Source: Planctomycetota bacterium
GTDB taxonomy: Bacteria > Planctomycetota > UBA1135
NCBI GenBank assembly: GCA_024229395.1
Contig: JAAESM010000042.1
Coordinates: forward strand, 1-64,000
DNA: 64,000 nucleotides
Reading direction: 5' to 3'
The position numbers were made by a program, and so were the translations under genes. Below the pieces are notes generated by a model. That model ran no database searches. It was not told the origin of the DNA and saw only the letters and a program-made list of their open reading frames with translations. Below, piece by piece: positions 45,667 through 53,555 of this stretch. The first letter of the stretch is position 1. The number at the start of each line of letters is the position of its first letter.

Positions 45667-46128
45667 ATGGGACCGCACACTACCCTGCTTTTTCTCCACG
45701 TGATGAGCGCCAGCATTTGGTTTGGTGGTTACGTGGTGTTGTTCTTTATCGTCTTGCCTAAGGCCAAGCGCGATAAGAACCCTGAGTTTTTCATCGAGTT
45801 CGAGCAGTCCTTCCAGAAGATCGGCTTTCCAGCTTTGCTGACCCAGTTCGTCACCGGTCCGATCCTGGCCATGCATTTCTATTCCAATCCAATCGATTGG
45901 TTCAAGTTCCAAACTCCTCACCAGGATCACATCGCGAGCAAGATTATCTTCTTGTTCATCATCGTCATCTTGGTACTGCGCACACGCAGGAACACGGTGC
46001 CCCGTCTACGCGCTGGGGACCCGAAGGCCATGAAGTCGGCCAAGTGGATTACCGGTTGGATCATGTTCCTGGCTTTCTCCAACATCATGATGGGGATGAG
46101 CGTGAACACTAACGGCTTCAGTTATTAG
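45667..46128 (+). CDS. CopD-like four-helix membrane protein
   Basis: 153 residues with about four membrane segments (LLFLHVMSASIWFGGYVVLFFIVL; IGFPALLTQFVTGPIL; IIFLFIIVILVL; WIMFLAFSNIMMGM). His in LFLHVMSASIWFGG and the overall layout resemble the CopD/DUF2269 group of small membrane proteins. A Shine-Dalgarno GGAGG (45655-45659) precedes the ATG, unlike most leading genes in this window. Located between the two sulfotransferase copies; a link to them is not evident. Confidence 0.75.
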   Translation: MGPHTTLLFLHVMSASIWFGGYVVLFFIVLPKAKRDKNPEFFIEFEQSFQKIGFPALLTQFVTGPILAMHFYSNPIDWFKFQTPHQDHIASKIIFLFIIVILVLRTRRNTVPRLRAGDPKAMKSAKWITGWIMFLAFSNIMMGMSVNTNGFSY

Positions 46129-46191
46129 GTCAATAATCGTTGGATTCGCAGCAGCTAGCGGTCAGAAAAGCCGAACTAGCCGCAGATTCAT

Positions 46192-46208
46192 GAGATAATA
46201 TTTATCTC
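46192..46208. promoter_or_regulatory. 17-nt perfect palindrome upstream of sulfotransferase copy 2
   Basis: GAGATAA-TAT-TTATCTC, 25 nt before the ATG at 46234. The AT-rich centre could also serve as a -10 region (TAATAT). It is a candidate repressor site or a short RNA hairpin. Copy 1 has no such element; it has GAATGCGCATTC (43913-43924) instead. Confidence 0.4.
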
Positions 46209-46233
46209 GGAGTCTCGTCCAGGGCCTCCACCC

Positions 46234-47874
46234 ATGATGCTTTCCTTCGCCTGCACCCTGGCACTCAGCCTGCCTCTCGCCCAGTCCACGCCGCAGGAAG
46301 GGGTGACCCTATTCTCGCCCATATTCTCGACAGACTGCCATCTGTTGGATGGGGAGCAGAACATCGTGCACACCTGGAATGACTCAGCAACTCCAGGGCT
46401 TGCAGCCGAGATCCTGCCCAACGGCAACCTATTAAGAAGCTATGCGATCAATAGACCGAACCTGCCACGCTTAGGTGGCGGTGGTGGTGGCATCCATGAA
46501 CTGGATTGGAACGGCCAAGTCCTTTGGGATTATCAGTTGGCCTCACCGACGGAACAGCTGCACCACGACTTCACGGTGTTGCCTAATGGCAATGTCTTGC
46601 TGCTAGTTTGGGAGGACATGTCCAGTATTGTGGCCGTTGCCGAAGGGCGCGATCCAGCGAGTGTGGCGCCTGGCCCGTTTTGGTCCGAGAGAGTGATCGA
46701 ACTGAACCCAGCAACCGGCACCATCGTTTGGGAATGGCGCCTTTGGGATCACTTGATCCAGGACTTTGATGCTGGCAAGCCGAACTTTGGAGTGGTTGCT
46801 GATCATCCGCAGAGGGTCAATATCAACGCGGGCTTGCTGCCGTTGGTGAGTGGCGATTGGACTCATATGAACTCGGTCGACTACCACCCTGAGTTCGATC
46901 AGATCATGTTGAGTGTGCGTAATCTGAGTGAGGTTTGGATCATCGATCACTCCACCAACACTCTCGAGGCTAGCACGGAAAGCGGCGGCAATTACAACAT
47001 GGGCGGTGGCCTTCTTTATCGATGGGGTAACACACAGAACTATGACCGTGGGGTCGCGGCTGATCAGATGTTGTTTGAGCAGCACGACGCCCAATGGGTT
47101 CCTGAAGGCCATCCAGGCGCTGGCAACATGTTGGTGTTCAATAATGGTGTCAATCGAACGGGAGGAAACTACTGGTCCTCCGCAGATGAGATCACCATGC
47201 CTGTGGATTTGGCAGGGAACTACACATTGACGCCTGGGCAGCCTTTCGGCCCAAGCACTCTGAGCTGGACTTACGCCGGCCAACCAGGCAACCCCTTCTT
47301 TGCTGCTCGTTTGTCGGGTGTGGGGCGCCAGCCCAATGGCAACACCCTGATCTGTAATGGGCCTGCGGGCCAAGTCGTTGAAGTTGATCCAGCAGGGAAC
47401 ATCGTCTGGGATTGGACCAACTCACTGCCTTCCCTTGCCAGCAATGGATTGTTTAAGGTGCGTCGTTATCAGCGCTGGCTGTGGCCAGGTGAAGAAAGCC
47501 TGACGGCAAGCGCTGCCAATCAAGTGGAGTTCCACCTTGTTGCGGGGGAAGAGCATGCTTTCGAGGATTACATCCTGCTTGGCAACAAGACCGGGATCGA
47601 CGTCGGCATGGGTCTGCCTGGCGGTCTTCGTCTTCCACTCAATCAAGATAAATTACTGCAACGGGTCTTCCGCAACTTGAATACGCCGAGCCTGAATTAC
47701 TTCGCGGGGCAGCTGGATGCCGGCGGTGGTGCAACGGCTACCCTCAAGACCTTCGGACCACTACCAAGCTCCGCAGTAGGCACCACGCTGAACTTCGCCT
47801 TCGTGTTGGGCAACACCGTCACTGGCGTTATGGCTTTCGTTTCGAATCCAGTTGCCATTGAGATTGTCCCCTGA
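46234..47874 (+). CDS. Secreted arylsulfotransferase-like protein (copy 2)
   Basis: 546 residues, collinear with copy 1: QSTPQEGVTLFSPIFSTDCH, NIVHTWNDSATPG, EQLHHDFTVLPNGNVLLLVW, LNPATGTIVWEWRLWDHLIQ, EVWIIDHSTNTLEA, RQPNGNTLICNGPAGQVVEV, RRYQRWLWPGEE and an ending NPVAIEIVP. The copies are clearly paralogues but differ throughout, so the duplication is old. The mature start and C-terminal domain match copy 1. Same predicted function and location. Confidence 0.85.
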   Translation: MMLSFACTLALSLPLAQSTPQEGVTLFSPIFSTDCHLLDGEQNIVHTWNDSATPGLAAEILPNGNLLRSYAINRPNLPRLGGGGGGIHELDWNGQVLWDYQLASPTEQLHHDFTVLPNGNVLLLVWEDMSSIVAVAEGRDPASVAPGPFWSERVIELNPATGTIVWEWRLWDHLIQDFDAGKPNFGVVADHPQRVNINAGLLPLVSGDWTHMNSVDYHPEFDQIMLSVRNLSEVWIIDHSTNTLEASTESGGNYNMGGGLLYRWGNTQNYDRGVAADQMLFEQHDAQWVPEGHPGAGNMLVFNNGVNRTGGNYWSSADEITMPVDLAGNYTLTPGQPFGPSTLSWTYAGQPGNPFFAARLSGVGRQPNGNTLICNGPAGQVVEVDPAGNIVWDWTNSLPSLASNGLFKVRRYQRWLWPGEESLTASAANQVEFHLVAGEEHAFEDYILLGNKTGIDVGMGLPGGLRLPLNQDKLLQRVFRNLNTPSLNYFAGQLDAGGGATATLKTFGPLPSSAVGTTLNFAFVLGNTVTGVMAFVSNPVAIEIVP

Positions 47875-47880
47875 GCGGGA

Positions 47881-48675
47881 TCAAGAGAAGGTCAAGTTGA
47901 ACAGATTCTGCACGCCGCTGATGATGAGCCACGAGCCCAACGGTACCGCAAAGTAGAGGGAACTGATCGCCAGTTTAGCCTTATGGAACGGCAGTTCCGG
48001 AAGATTCTCCACATGCTCCACGTAGCTCAATAGGTCCGCTAGGCGACCGGGTGGAATCGATTGGCAGTTGGCATTCGGCGTACGATTCAAGACGACGTCG
48101 CGCGCGGCATGAACATCGCGTTGCAGGCGGGCGAGTTCCAGCACCTTGGCGAAGTGGGTGTACGCCATGCCGCGGAACAGCAGTTGGAACAGGCTGAGCA
48201 TCAGCAAGCCAGTCCACATCATGGTTGGGTGGCGCAGATTGTCCAAGTCGATCTCGATGACGTAGATGCATACCGCCGCGCCAATGATCAATGCGAGCAT
48301 GCTGGCTGGTGCCAATATGCGTCCTGACGGCAAGCTCTTGGCCAACATGGTTTTTTCTTCGCGCCAGCGTTCGCGACTGTTCGCGGGGGCAAGTTTCTTG
48401 CCAAGGTCCCATTCTTCCAAAGCAGAAGAAATGCGCACGATGTGCGGCAGCAGCCCGACCATTAATGAAGATGCGAACAGCAGAATTACCAAGTTGGTGG
48501 GCACGGACTCGCCACCGACCTCTTTGAGCATGACGAAGTCGTCGAGTTTTAACACGCCCCACGAGATCGCCAGCAGGATTGCTGCCCAGATAAGGCCACT
48601 CAAGATGGCCGGCAGTGGCAATAGATAAGCGAAGGCGAACTCGAAGGGTAAGCGCGGTGCCCGTGGCTTTTTCAT
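47881..48675 (-). CDS. Multi-pass membrane protein of unknown function
   Basis: 264 residues with about five membrane segments (FAYLLPLPAILSGLIWAAILLAI; NLVILLFASSLMVGLLPHIV; SMLALIIGAAVCIYVIEID; WTGLLMLSLFQLLFRGM; SSLYFAVPLGSWLIISGV). A soluble linker (WDLGKKLAPANSRERWREEK) lies between segments 2 and 3. No family recognised. Convergent with sulfotransferase copy 2, only 6 nt apart, and divergent from the metallopeptidase. Confidence 0.7.
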   Translation of the reverse strand: MKKPRAPRLPFEFAFAYLLPLPAILSGLIWAAILLAISWGVLKLDDFVMLKEVGGESVPTNLVILLFASSLMVGLLPHIVRISSALEEWDLGKKLAPANSRERWREEKTMLAKSLPSGRILAPASMLALIIGAAVCIYVIEIDLDNLRHPTMMWTGLLMLSLFQLLFRGMAYTHFAKVLELARLQRDVHAARDVVLNRTPNANCQSIPPGRLADLLSYVEHVENLPELPFHKAKLAISSLYFAVPLGSWLIISGVQNLFNLTFS

Positions 48676-48680
48676 GTGGC

Positions 48681-48692
48681 TAGACTATATCC
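48681..48692 (+). promoter_or_regulatory. -10 element and leaderless start of the metallopeptidase
   Basis: TAGACT (48681-48686) followed by ATATCC and the ATG at 48693. There is no Shine-Dalgarno sequence. Same spacing as at 34880, 41997 and 63265. Confidence 0.45.
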
Positions 48693-49451
48693 ATGCGTTG
48701 TCTTGCTTTCGTGCCCCTGACCTTGTTCGCCGCGCTGATCCCGACGTCGGCGCCAATGCTCTTAGATGCTGTTCCGGTCAACATGCCGCATGCGCTGAAT
48801 GCATTGGATTCAGTCAATGCGGGTTGGAAGTACAAGAAGATCGAAGTCGAAGGCTGGACCGTCTTCGTGCAGAAGGAACTGTATTCCAAGGAGGAGTTGC
48901 GGACTCAAGTCTTGGACCTACTGAAAATCAAGTTGTGGGAAATCGCCACACGCTTGCCAAAGGATGCGGTAGAGCATCTGCAGACCGTGGAGTTGCGTAT
49001 GCATCTTGCTCATGACAAGAACGAGGGCGCCGCGTATCACCCGTCGGCAGCTTGGTTGCGCGATAACGACATGCCGGAAGATTGGGCGCGCGGCATCGAG
49101 TTCGGCAACGCCAAGAACTTCTTGGCCTGGTCACAGCAGCAGCCGGCCATGGTGCTGCATGAGTTGGCCCATGCTTGGCATGATCGGGTGCTCGGATGGG
49201 ATCATGCCGAAATCAAGCAGGTCTTCCAGACAGTGGCGGATGCAGGCACCTTGGAAGAAGTGATCTACGTCAGCGGTGGTACGCAGCGGGCTTACGGGCT
49301 GAACAACCAGATGGAGTTCTTCGCTGAGATGAGCGAGGCCTGGTGGAGTACCAACGATATGTACCCCTTTGTGCGTGGCGAACTGTTGCAAGCGCTGCCG
49401 GACGTGGCCAGCAAGATGGATGGCTGGTGGCAGTTGCCAAAGAAGGACTGA
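48693..49451 (+). CDS. Secreted zinc metallopeptidase-like protein
   Basis: 252 residues with a short signal peptide (MRCLAFVPLTLFAALIPTSA). The zinc motif HELAHAWHD (residues about 155-163) is followed about 50 residues later by MEFFAEMSEAWW, where Glu would be the third ligand, as in gluzincins. The order resembles the anthrax-lethal-factor-like/M34-type or related short metallopeptidases. There is no propeptide domain. Substrate unknown. Confidence 0.75.
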   Translation: MRCLAFVPLTLFAALIPTSAPMLLDAVPVNMPHALNALDSVNAGWKYKKIEVEGWTVFVQKELYSKEELRTQVLDLLKIKLWEIATRLPKDAVEHLQTVELRMHLAHDKNEGAAYHPSAAWLRDNDMPEDWARGIEFGNAKNFLAWSQQQPAMVLHELAHAWHDRVLGWDHAEIKQVFQTVADAGTLEEVIYVSGGTQRAYGLNNQMEFFAEMSEAWWSTNDMYPFVRGELLQALPDVASKMDGWWQLPKKD

Positions 49452-49459
49452 CCGAACGG

Positions 49460-49815
49460 CAATCTCCTACAATAAGGCCATGAAACCCCAGCTGGGGATG
49501 GGAGAACATCGTGGCCGGGCGGTTCGGCTCCCAACCCTGGTCGAAAGCCTCCATGCAACTCTTGGTCGCGAAAATCGCCCATGTCGCACAATCGTTCATG
49601 GTCTGCTCGCCAATGGGCGGGAAGTAGCGACGCAAATCCACGCCATCAATCTGATCCGCTGTAGGTGCGGCGGTGAACTCCGTGCCGGATTCCAAGTCTG
49701 GGGCATTCGGCAATAACGCACCGGTCTGCGCGGTCAGCGAACTGGACAGGGGCAGCAAGACCGCGGCGAATGCAAGGAGGCGAACGATGAGAGGCTGGAA
49801 AGTGGCGCTCGGCAT
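49460..49815 (-). pseudogene. Head of a papain-type (C1) peptidase gene
   Basis: From the ATG at 49815 the frame has a signal peptide (LLAFAAVLLPLSSSLTAQ), then VDLRRYFPPIGEQTMNDCAT, WAIFATKSCMEAF, which is the active-site region of C1 peptidases (Cys in NDCATWA). Homology-like sequence stops around FSHPQLGFHG (about 49481). After that the frame is antisense to the metallopeptidase gene. The His and Asn parts of the active site are missing, so the gene is truncated. Confidence 0.6.
49469..49483 (+). promoter_or_regulatory. Orphan leaderless start site
   Basis: TACAAT (49469-49474), AAGGCC and an ATG at 49481, the same arrangement as at active genes nearby. The ORF behind it starts MKPQLGMGEHRGRAV and is only antisense to the peptidase relic. 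It looks like the 5' end of a lost plus-strand gene. Confidence 0.35.
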
Positions 49816-49840
49816 AAGGGGGGGTAGGCTGATTCGTGTC

Positions 49841-49884
49841 TATAAAAAGAGACGACCCGCATCCATTTCTGGATGCGGGTCGTC
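49841..49884 (-). terminator. Strong terminator of the RRM protein gene
   Basis: A 15-bp perfect stem (49851-49865 with 49870-49884) closed by a 4-nt loop. On the minus strand it is followed by TCTTTTTATA (49850-49841). It lies 46 nt after the RRM stop codon. Confidence 0.9.
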
Positions 49885-49929
49885 GGGGGGGGTGCTAGCG
49901 ATCAGGGATCGCAGGCGAACCAGTTGAGC

Positions 49930-50361
49930 TTACCAGCGGTCGCCGCCGCCGCCGCCGCCACCACCGTAGCCGCCACCGCCGCCGCCGCGGTTTCCACCGC
50001 CGCCGCCACCGTAGCCACCACCGCCGCCGCGGTTGCCGCCGCCGCCACCACCGTAACCGCCGCGGCCTCCACCGCCGCCGCCACCGTAGCCGCCGCCACC
50101 ACCACCGCGAGGACGTTCCTCACGTGGGCGTGCTTCATTGATCCGCAACTCGCGACCATCAACGTCGTTTCCGTTGAGAGCTTCGATTGCAGCTTCTGCC
50201 TGAGCGCGGTCTGGCATTTCTACAAAACCAAAGCCCTTGGAGCGACCGGTTTCGCGGTCAGTAATAACCCTTGCGCTGGTGATATCACCAAATGGAGCAA
50301 AGAGGTCTTCGAGTTCGCGGTCATCGGTCTGGTAGGACAGATTTCCAACGTAGATGTTCAT
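49930..50361 (-). CDS. RRM RNA-binding protein with glycine-rich tail
   Basis: 143 residues from the ATG at 50361. Residues 1-80 form a complete RNA-recognition motif with RNP2 NIYVGNLSY (2-10) and RNP1 KGFGFVEM (about 42-49). The rest after EARPREERP is (GGGGGGYGGGG)n with occasional R and N, ending GGGDRW. Proteins of this shape in cyanobacteria and planctomycetes are cold-inducible RNA chaperones. The gene has a 5' region of about 145 nt before the upstream gene and a strong terminator, so it is monocistronic. The tail is low complexity at the DNA level too (GGN codons). Confidence 0.93.
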   Translation of the reverse strand: MNIYVGNLSYQTDDRELEDLFAPFGDITSARVITDRETGRSKGFGFVEMPDRAQAEAAIEALNGNDVDGRELRINEARPREERPRGGGGGGYGGGGGGGRGGYGGGGGGNRGGGGGYGGGGGGNRGGGGGGYGGGGGGGGDRW

Positions 50362-50512
50362 CGTCACGGGTCTAATCTTCTTCTATGAGTACAGTTGCAG
50401 ACCGCAATCCCAGCAGGGGAGGACGGTCCAACGAATCAACAGGATACCCATAAAAGGACCTGACGGGTCTTTAATCCCCCAAAATCGGCCATTTCCTGAA
50501 TACGCGGGAAGA

Positions 50513-51441
<929 letters not shown>

Positions 51442-51476
51442 TCACTCTGCTTGACCGTTTTTGCGCAATCCCGTGT

Positions 51477-52967
51477 TTACTCGATCCGCTGATAACGCCC
51501 ACCGGTCGCTTCCGCAATCTTGCGCAGCCACGCCCGATTGGTGCCGATGGTAATGCAATCGATGGTGGTGTGGCGCGTGCGATTCCATTGCACCACGATG
51601 CGCCGCATGGCGTCACGATCCTGCAGCAGGCTGAGTTGTGGATCGCCGTCGGTCATCAGCAGAATGGTGTCGGCGCGTGGATCACGAAAGGCCTCGCGCA
51701 AAGCCACATAGACCTCGGTTCCCCAGCTCAGCGGCAAGTCGTCGATATGAGCGAGCGCTTGCTTCTTGGTTTTCGAAGTGGCACTGACCAGCTCCTCTTG
51801 CCAACTCCATGCGCTCTTGCCGAAGTTCACGATATCGAAGGTCGACGACTTCGGGAATCCTTCGATAGCCTTGCGCAATTCACCCTTGGCAATGTCCATT
51901 CGCGTGGAGTACCGATCGCTGCCGGCAGGCTGTTTCATTGAATCGCTGGAATCCACGGCAAAGACCAGGTGCTGCGCGAAAATCGGTAGACCGTAGAAGC
52001 TCGCGGTGGATTGGTGCTCATCCTTTGCGCCCTCGGAAGTCCCAGGATCTCTCGCGTCGGAAGAATTATCTACTGGAATCTTGAAGGTCGCTCCTTCCTG
52101 CTCCCACCATTTCTGCCAAGCCTTGGGATTCGTCCCAAGCGATAAGCCAGTCAAACGGCGCAGGGCATTGGCAATACGCACGGTCTCGCCGACGTCGGCA
52201 TCGGGCAAGCGGAGGATCATGGTCTCCAAGGATTGCGGCAGGCGGATCGTTTCCAAGCAATCCAAGGCCTTGCGGTTCACGCGCGGGTCCGCGTCGCCGA
52301 GAGCAGCGAACAGCAAGGCAAATCGTTGCGGTGGTTCCTCTTCGCGCAGTAACTCCACCGCGGCCAAGCGGGCGATGGCATCGCGGTCGCGGGCCAATTT
52401 GAGGATGGACTTGAAGCGCTTGCCTTTGTTTTCCAAGCGAGCCGTCTGTGCAAGAAGGCCTTCGTAACGCACCCCTGCATCCTTGGAACGCGCCAGCTTG
52501 CTGATTTGCTTGGCGGTCAATGGCATGTCCTTCTCGACCAGCCACATGATGGCAATGGAGCGGCCGTCGGCGGCAGCGTGTTCCAGCGCAAGTTCCGCCA
52601 GCACATCCTTGGAAGCTGGCCAAAGTTCTCCTAAGCGAAGGGTGGCATGTAGGGCGATCTTCTCTTGCGAGGAAGTGGCGCGGTCGGCGAGATACTCAAC
52701 AGCATCTTCTTGCACTTCTTCCACGCCAGCAAAGTGAAGGAAGCTTTCGAATCCTTTGCATTGCTTGTCCACTTTGGAGATCGAGCCCAATCCCTCGATG
52801 AGGGCATCCAAGGCATCAGCGGATTTTTGCTTACCGAGCTCCTCGAAAAGTTTGGCCGGGGCGTCATTGCCGGCGGCGCGGATCGCTTGCAGCACGGTCT
52901 CAGGATCGCGTGCGGCATCCTGAAGCCACGGGGAGAGGGCCAGAGCGATTACGGACAGGCCGAGCAT
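51477..52967 (-). CDS. Secreted HEAT-repeat and von Willebrand A domain protein
   Basis: 496 residues from the ATG at 52967 with a signal peptide (MLGLSVIALALSPWLQ). Residues 20-310 are HEAT-like helices (LDALIEGLGSISKVDKQCKG; RDAIARLAAVELLREEEPPQ; DADPRVNRKALDCLETIRLP). A VWA domain follows (about 335-490) with MIDAS motif LVFAVDSSDSMK (DxSxS), DIVNFGKSAW and LLMTDGDPQLS. Upstream in-frame codons to 53333 mirror the GH95 relic. TATCAT (52979-52974) lies 6 nt before the ATG. Probably a protein-interaction or adhesion role at the cell surface. Confidence 0.85.
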   Translation of the reverse strand: MLGLSVIALALSPWLQDAARDPETVLQAIRAAGNDAPAKLFEELGKQKSADALDALIEGLGSISKVDKQCKGFESFLHFAGVEEVQEDAVEYLADRATSSQEKIALHATLRLGELWPASKDVLAELALEHAAADGRSIAIMWLVEKDMPLTAKQISKLARSKDAGVRYEGLLAQTARLENKGKRFKSILKLARDRDAIARLAAVELLREEEPPQRFALLFAALGDADPRVNRKALDCLETIRLPQSLETMILRLPDADVGETVRIANALRRLTGLSLGTNPKAWQKWWEQEGATFKIPVDNSSDARDPGTSEGAKDEHQSTASFYGLPIFAQHLVFAVDSSDSMKQPAGSDRYSTRMDIAKGELRKAIEGFPKSSTFDIVNFGKSAWSWQEELVSATSKTKKQALAHIDDLPLSWGTEVYVALREAFRDPRADTILLMTDGDPQLSLLQDRDAMRRIVVQWNRTRHTTIDCITIGTNRAWLRKIAEATGGRYQRIE

Positions 52968-53011
52968 GTGCAGATGATAGCAGCGAAGCTGGAGGGCCCG
53001 ACCCGTCTGGT

Positions 53012-53409
53012 GAAGGGGAAGGAGCGCCATGCCACTTGCAAGCAGCATGGCGAGCACGCCTACAAGATGATTGAGGAGCTGATCCGCCTGACCGGATCCT
53101 CCAAAACCGAATACCGCGGCGGCCTGTACCCCAATATGTTGGATGCCCATCCACCATTCCAGATCGACGGCAACTTCGGTGCCGCGAATGGCATTCTCGA
53201 GATGCTCGTGCAATCTCATCTGCGCGACAGGCTCTGTGTCTGGGGTGCGCGCCCGCGGCGGGGTGGAGTTTGATTTGAGCTGGGCGGAGGGAAAGCTGAC
53301 CAACTGCACCGTGCGGACGAGCAAAGATGGCATCGTGACTTTGCTCTACGGCAAGCACCAATTCATCTTGAACGCCGAAGCCGACCGGGAATACGAAATC
53401 GCGCCGTGA
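53012..53409 (+). pseudogene. C-terminal relic of a GH95 alpha-L-fucosidase
   Basis: The plus strand reads KQHGEHAYKMIEELIRLTGS, then YRGGLYPNMLDAHPPFQIDG, NFGAANGILEMLVQSHLRD: the GH95 active-site block AHPPFQIDGNFG. At about 53228 the frame shifts and skips the expected LLPALP segment, resuming as GSVSGVRARGGVEFDLSWAE, GKLTNCTVRTSK and ending YEIAP at 53409. No head is present; the sequence begins abruptly near 53012-53030 next to the VWA gene. It is a clear decayed gene tail. Confidence 0.8.
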
Positions 53410-53418
53410 AGCACGAAA

Positions 53419-53444
53419 CCCCCGGCAGTTTTCACTGCCGGGGG
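53419..53444. terminator. Bidirectional hairpin terminator
   Basis: Perfect 11-bp stem CCCCCGGCAGT/ACTGCCGGGGG with loop TTTC. It lies 10 nt after the GH95 relic stop and 112 nt after the pckA stop on the other strand, where it is followed by TTTCGTG. No long T-run on either side. Confidence 0.65.
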
Positions 53445-53555
53445 CGTTGCCGTTAGGGGCCAGCTTGCTGGCTCGCGACTTAGAAGTGGCGGAGCCACCT
53501 TCGTGGAGCGCAGCCGCAAGGCTGGTCCCGAAGGCAAGCAACCAAGGATGAAGAC

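Noticed and set aside
43990-47874. The two sulfotransferase genes as a composite mobile element
   Set aside because: They are diverged direct paralogues with no transposase and no terminal inverted repeats.
49940-50115. Short-period repeat that could suggest a CRISPR or tandem-repeat locus
   Set aside because: The period is a codon pattern (Gly runs with Tyr/Arg/Asn) in a coding frame. There are no unique spacers.
49873-50388. Ala/Thr/Val-rich plus-strand ORF of 171 codons
   Set aside because: It is the complement of the GGN-repeat tail and RRM domain of the minus-strand RNA-binding protein.
52968-53333. 122-residue extension of the VWA protein
   Set aside because: It is antisense to the GH95 relic. 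The inner ATG has a signal peptide and a TATCAT box at the usual spacing.
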